Shown in pieces: positions 63,046 through 64,000 of a DNA stretch of 64,000 bases. A model generated the notes under the pieces. It saw only the letters and a program-made list of their open reading frames with translations, made no database searches and had not been told where the DNA came from. The stretch spans positions 1-64,000 of the forward strand of contig JAUWLF010000002.1 in assembly GCA_030613785.1 (NCBI GenBank), in the 5' to 3' direction. The translations under genes and the position numbers were made by a program. Source of the stretch: Chloroflexota bacterium (GTDB lineage: Bacteria; Chloroflexota; Anaerolineae; UBA7937; B3-Chlor). Within the stretch, counting starts at the first letter, position 1. Each line of letters starts with the position of its first letter.

Positions 63046-64000
63046 ATGACCACTCAAAGACAAGAACGACATCGCAAGAACCCCAGGCTTGAAGCACTGC
63101 TGCAGGAGCTGAACGATTTGCTGGCTCCTTCAGAAGAACTGGCTGTGGCCCAGTTCGATGTTCCGAAGTACCCGGTCCTGCTGATAGTAGGCTGCGCTCG
63201 GTCTGGGACCACACTACTGCTGCAATGGCTCGCGAGCACACGAAGCTTTGCCTACCCAACGAACTTGATGTCCAGGTTCTACAACGCACCGTACATTGGT
63301 GCCTTGATACAACGAATGTTTGCGGACCCCGAACTGGATTTTCGTGGCGAATTGAATGACCTAGCACACATCCAAGACCAGTTCACTTCGCAACTTGGCA
63401 AGACACGCGGTGCCCTTGCCCCGCACGAGTTCTGGTATTTCTGGCGCAGGTTCTTCCCTTACGGGGAGATTCAACGGCTCGACGATGCTGCTCTAGCAAG
63501 CGTTGACCACAAGAGGTTCGTAACCGAGTTGGCGGCTATTGAGGGCGTCTTTGACAAGCCTCTTGCCATGAAAGCGTCGATTGCCAACTGGAACATTCTA
63601 TTCCTGAATGAGATTCTCCCCAGGGTCTTGTTTCTCCATATTCATCGTGACCCAATGTTGAATGCCCAGTCACTATTGGAGTCGCGGAAGAGCTTCTTTG
63701 GCAGCATCGACGACTGGTATTCATTCAAGCCACCGGAATACAAGGAACTGCGGGGTTCGGACCCCTATACGCAGGTCGCAGGACAAGTCTACTTCACCAA
63801 CAAGGGTATCCGCGAACAGCTTGGTAGGCTGAATGCGGAGCGATGGCTTGAAGTTGACTACGCCCGATTCTGCAGTTGCCCAGAGCGATTGTATCAAGAG
63901 ATAGGAACTCGGCTGGGCTGGCCGGCGCGAACAAGGGCCTACAGGGGACCCGCTTCATTCGAAGCAAGCATCGAGGTGCGGCTGGCCGCGGATGAACGCA
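63046..64000 (+). CDS. Sulfotransferase family protein 3, truncated by the window edge
   Basis: An open frame from ATG 63046 runs off the right edge (318 codons visible), so the ORF track omits it. The phosphosulfate loop is LLIVGCARSGTTLLLQWLAS (about 46-65). The 3'-phosphate region lies near FLHIHRDPMLNAQSLLESRKSF. It fits PF13469-type sulfotransferases. Its N-terminus is charged, with no signal peptide. C-terminal end not visible. Confidence 0.85.
   Translation, partial: MTTQRQERHRKNPRLEALLQELNDLLAPSEELAVAQFDVPKYPVLLIVGCARSGTTLLLQWLASTRSFAYPTNLMSRFYNAPYIGALIQRMFADPELDFRGELNDLAHIQDQFTSQLGKTRGALAPHEFWYFWRRFFPYGEIQRLDDAALASVDHKRFVTELAAIEGVFDKPLAMKASIANWNILFLNEILPRVLFLHIHRDPMLNAQSLLESRKSFFGSIDDWYSFKPPEYKELRGSDPYTQVAGQVYFTNKGIREQLGRLNAERWLEVDYARFCSCPERLYQEIGTRLGWPARTRAYRGPASFEASIEVRLAADER

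Overview
The window (about 57% G+C by eye) looks like a chromosomal segment of an anaerobic or facultative Chloroflexota bacterium, most likely an Anaerolineae-type lineage. This is inferred from a lipoprotein with an Ala/Pro/Glu-rich linker after its lipobox, a zinc-ribbon membrane protein with a long Pro/Thr/Ala linker, several aldehyde:ferredoxin oxidoreductase (AOR) paralogs, and a glycan locus with radical-SAM genes. There is no rRNA or other marker that fixes the taxon.

Region 1 (1-4.1 kb): the end of an insertion sequence, then a well-formed promoter and a three-gene sugar-type catabolic set (BtpA family, FGGY kinase, TIM-barrel isomerase/epimerase). Region 2 (4.2-11 kb): a CocE-type S15 hydrolase on the minus strand and two tandem S9 peptidases on the plus strand; the second is broken by a one-base frameshift. 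Region 3 (11.2-20.9 kb): a GntR/FCD regulator behind a long leader, then three AOR catalytic genes, each with a four-cluster ferredoxin-like partner, plus an iron-sulfur flavoprotein. Two of the three AORs carry His in place of the third cluster cysteine, and the third ferredoxin partner has an in-frame amber codon. Region 4 (21.1-27.5 kb): a complete Dpp/Opp-type ABC transporter with a strong promoter and an intercistronic hairpin, then a SnoaL-like protein. Region 5 (28-38.4 kb): a compact operon of a divergent GcvPA/GcvPB-like pair, an AcoX-like NAD-kinase-fold protein and an SDR. After it come a minus-strand flavodoxin and a flavin reductase-HisD-like dehydrogenase pair, then a plus-strand SAF/UxaA-type lyase. 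Taken together, regions 1-5 look like a catabolic island for peptides, amino acids and hydroxy- or sulfo-acids feeding low-potential electrons to ferredoxin.

Region 6 (38.4-42 kb): a gene-poor stretch, tRNA-Asp with its own promoter and terminator, and a minus-strand operon of a zinc-ribbon protein, a GDT1-type transporter and an RseP-type site-2 protease. Region 7 (42.1-64 kb): a long plus-strand surface-glycan locus. It holds a nucleotidyltransferase, an O-antigen ligase/polymerase, two GT2 and three GT4 glycosyltransferases, two radical-SAM enzymes, a thymidylate-kinase-like protein, an alkaline-phosphatase-superfamily enzyme, a GT-C-like membrane protein, Wzm/Wzt export components, three sulfotransferases and a DegT-fold protein. 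The last sulfotransferase runs off the right edge and is missing from the ORF track. The gene set suggests a sulfated exported polysaccharide.

The best candidates for undescribed biology are the AOR-ferredoxin array with its Cys-to-His cluster motif, and the divergent GcvPAB-AcoX-SDR operon, which has no GcvT or GcvH.
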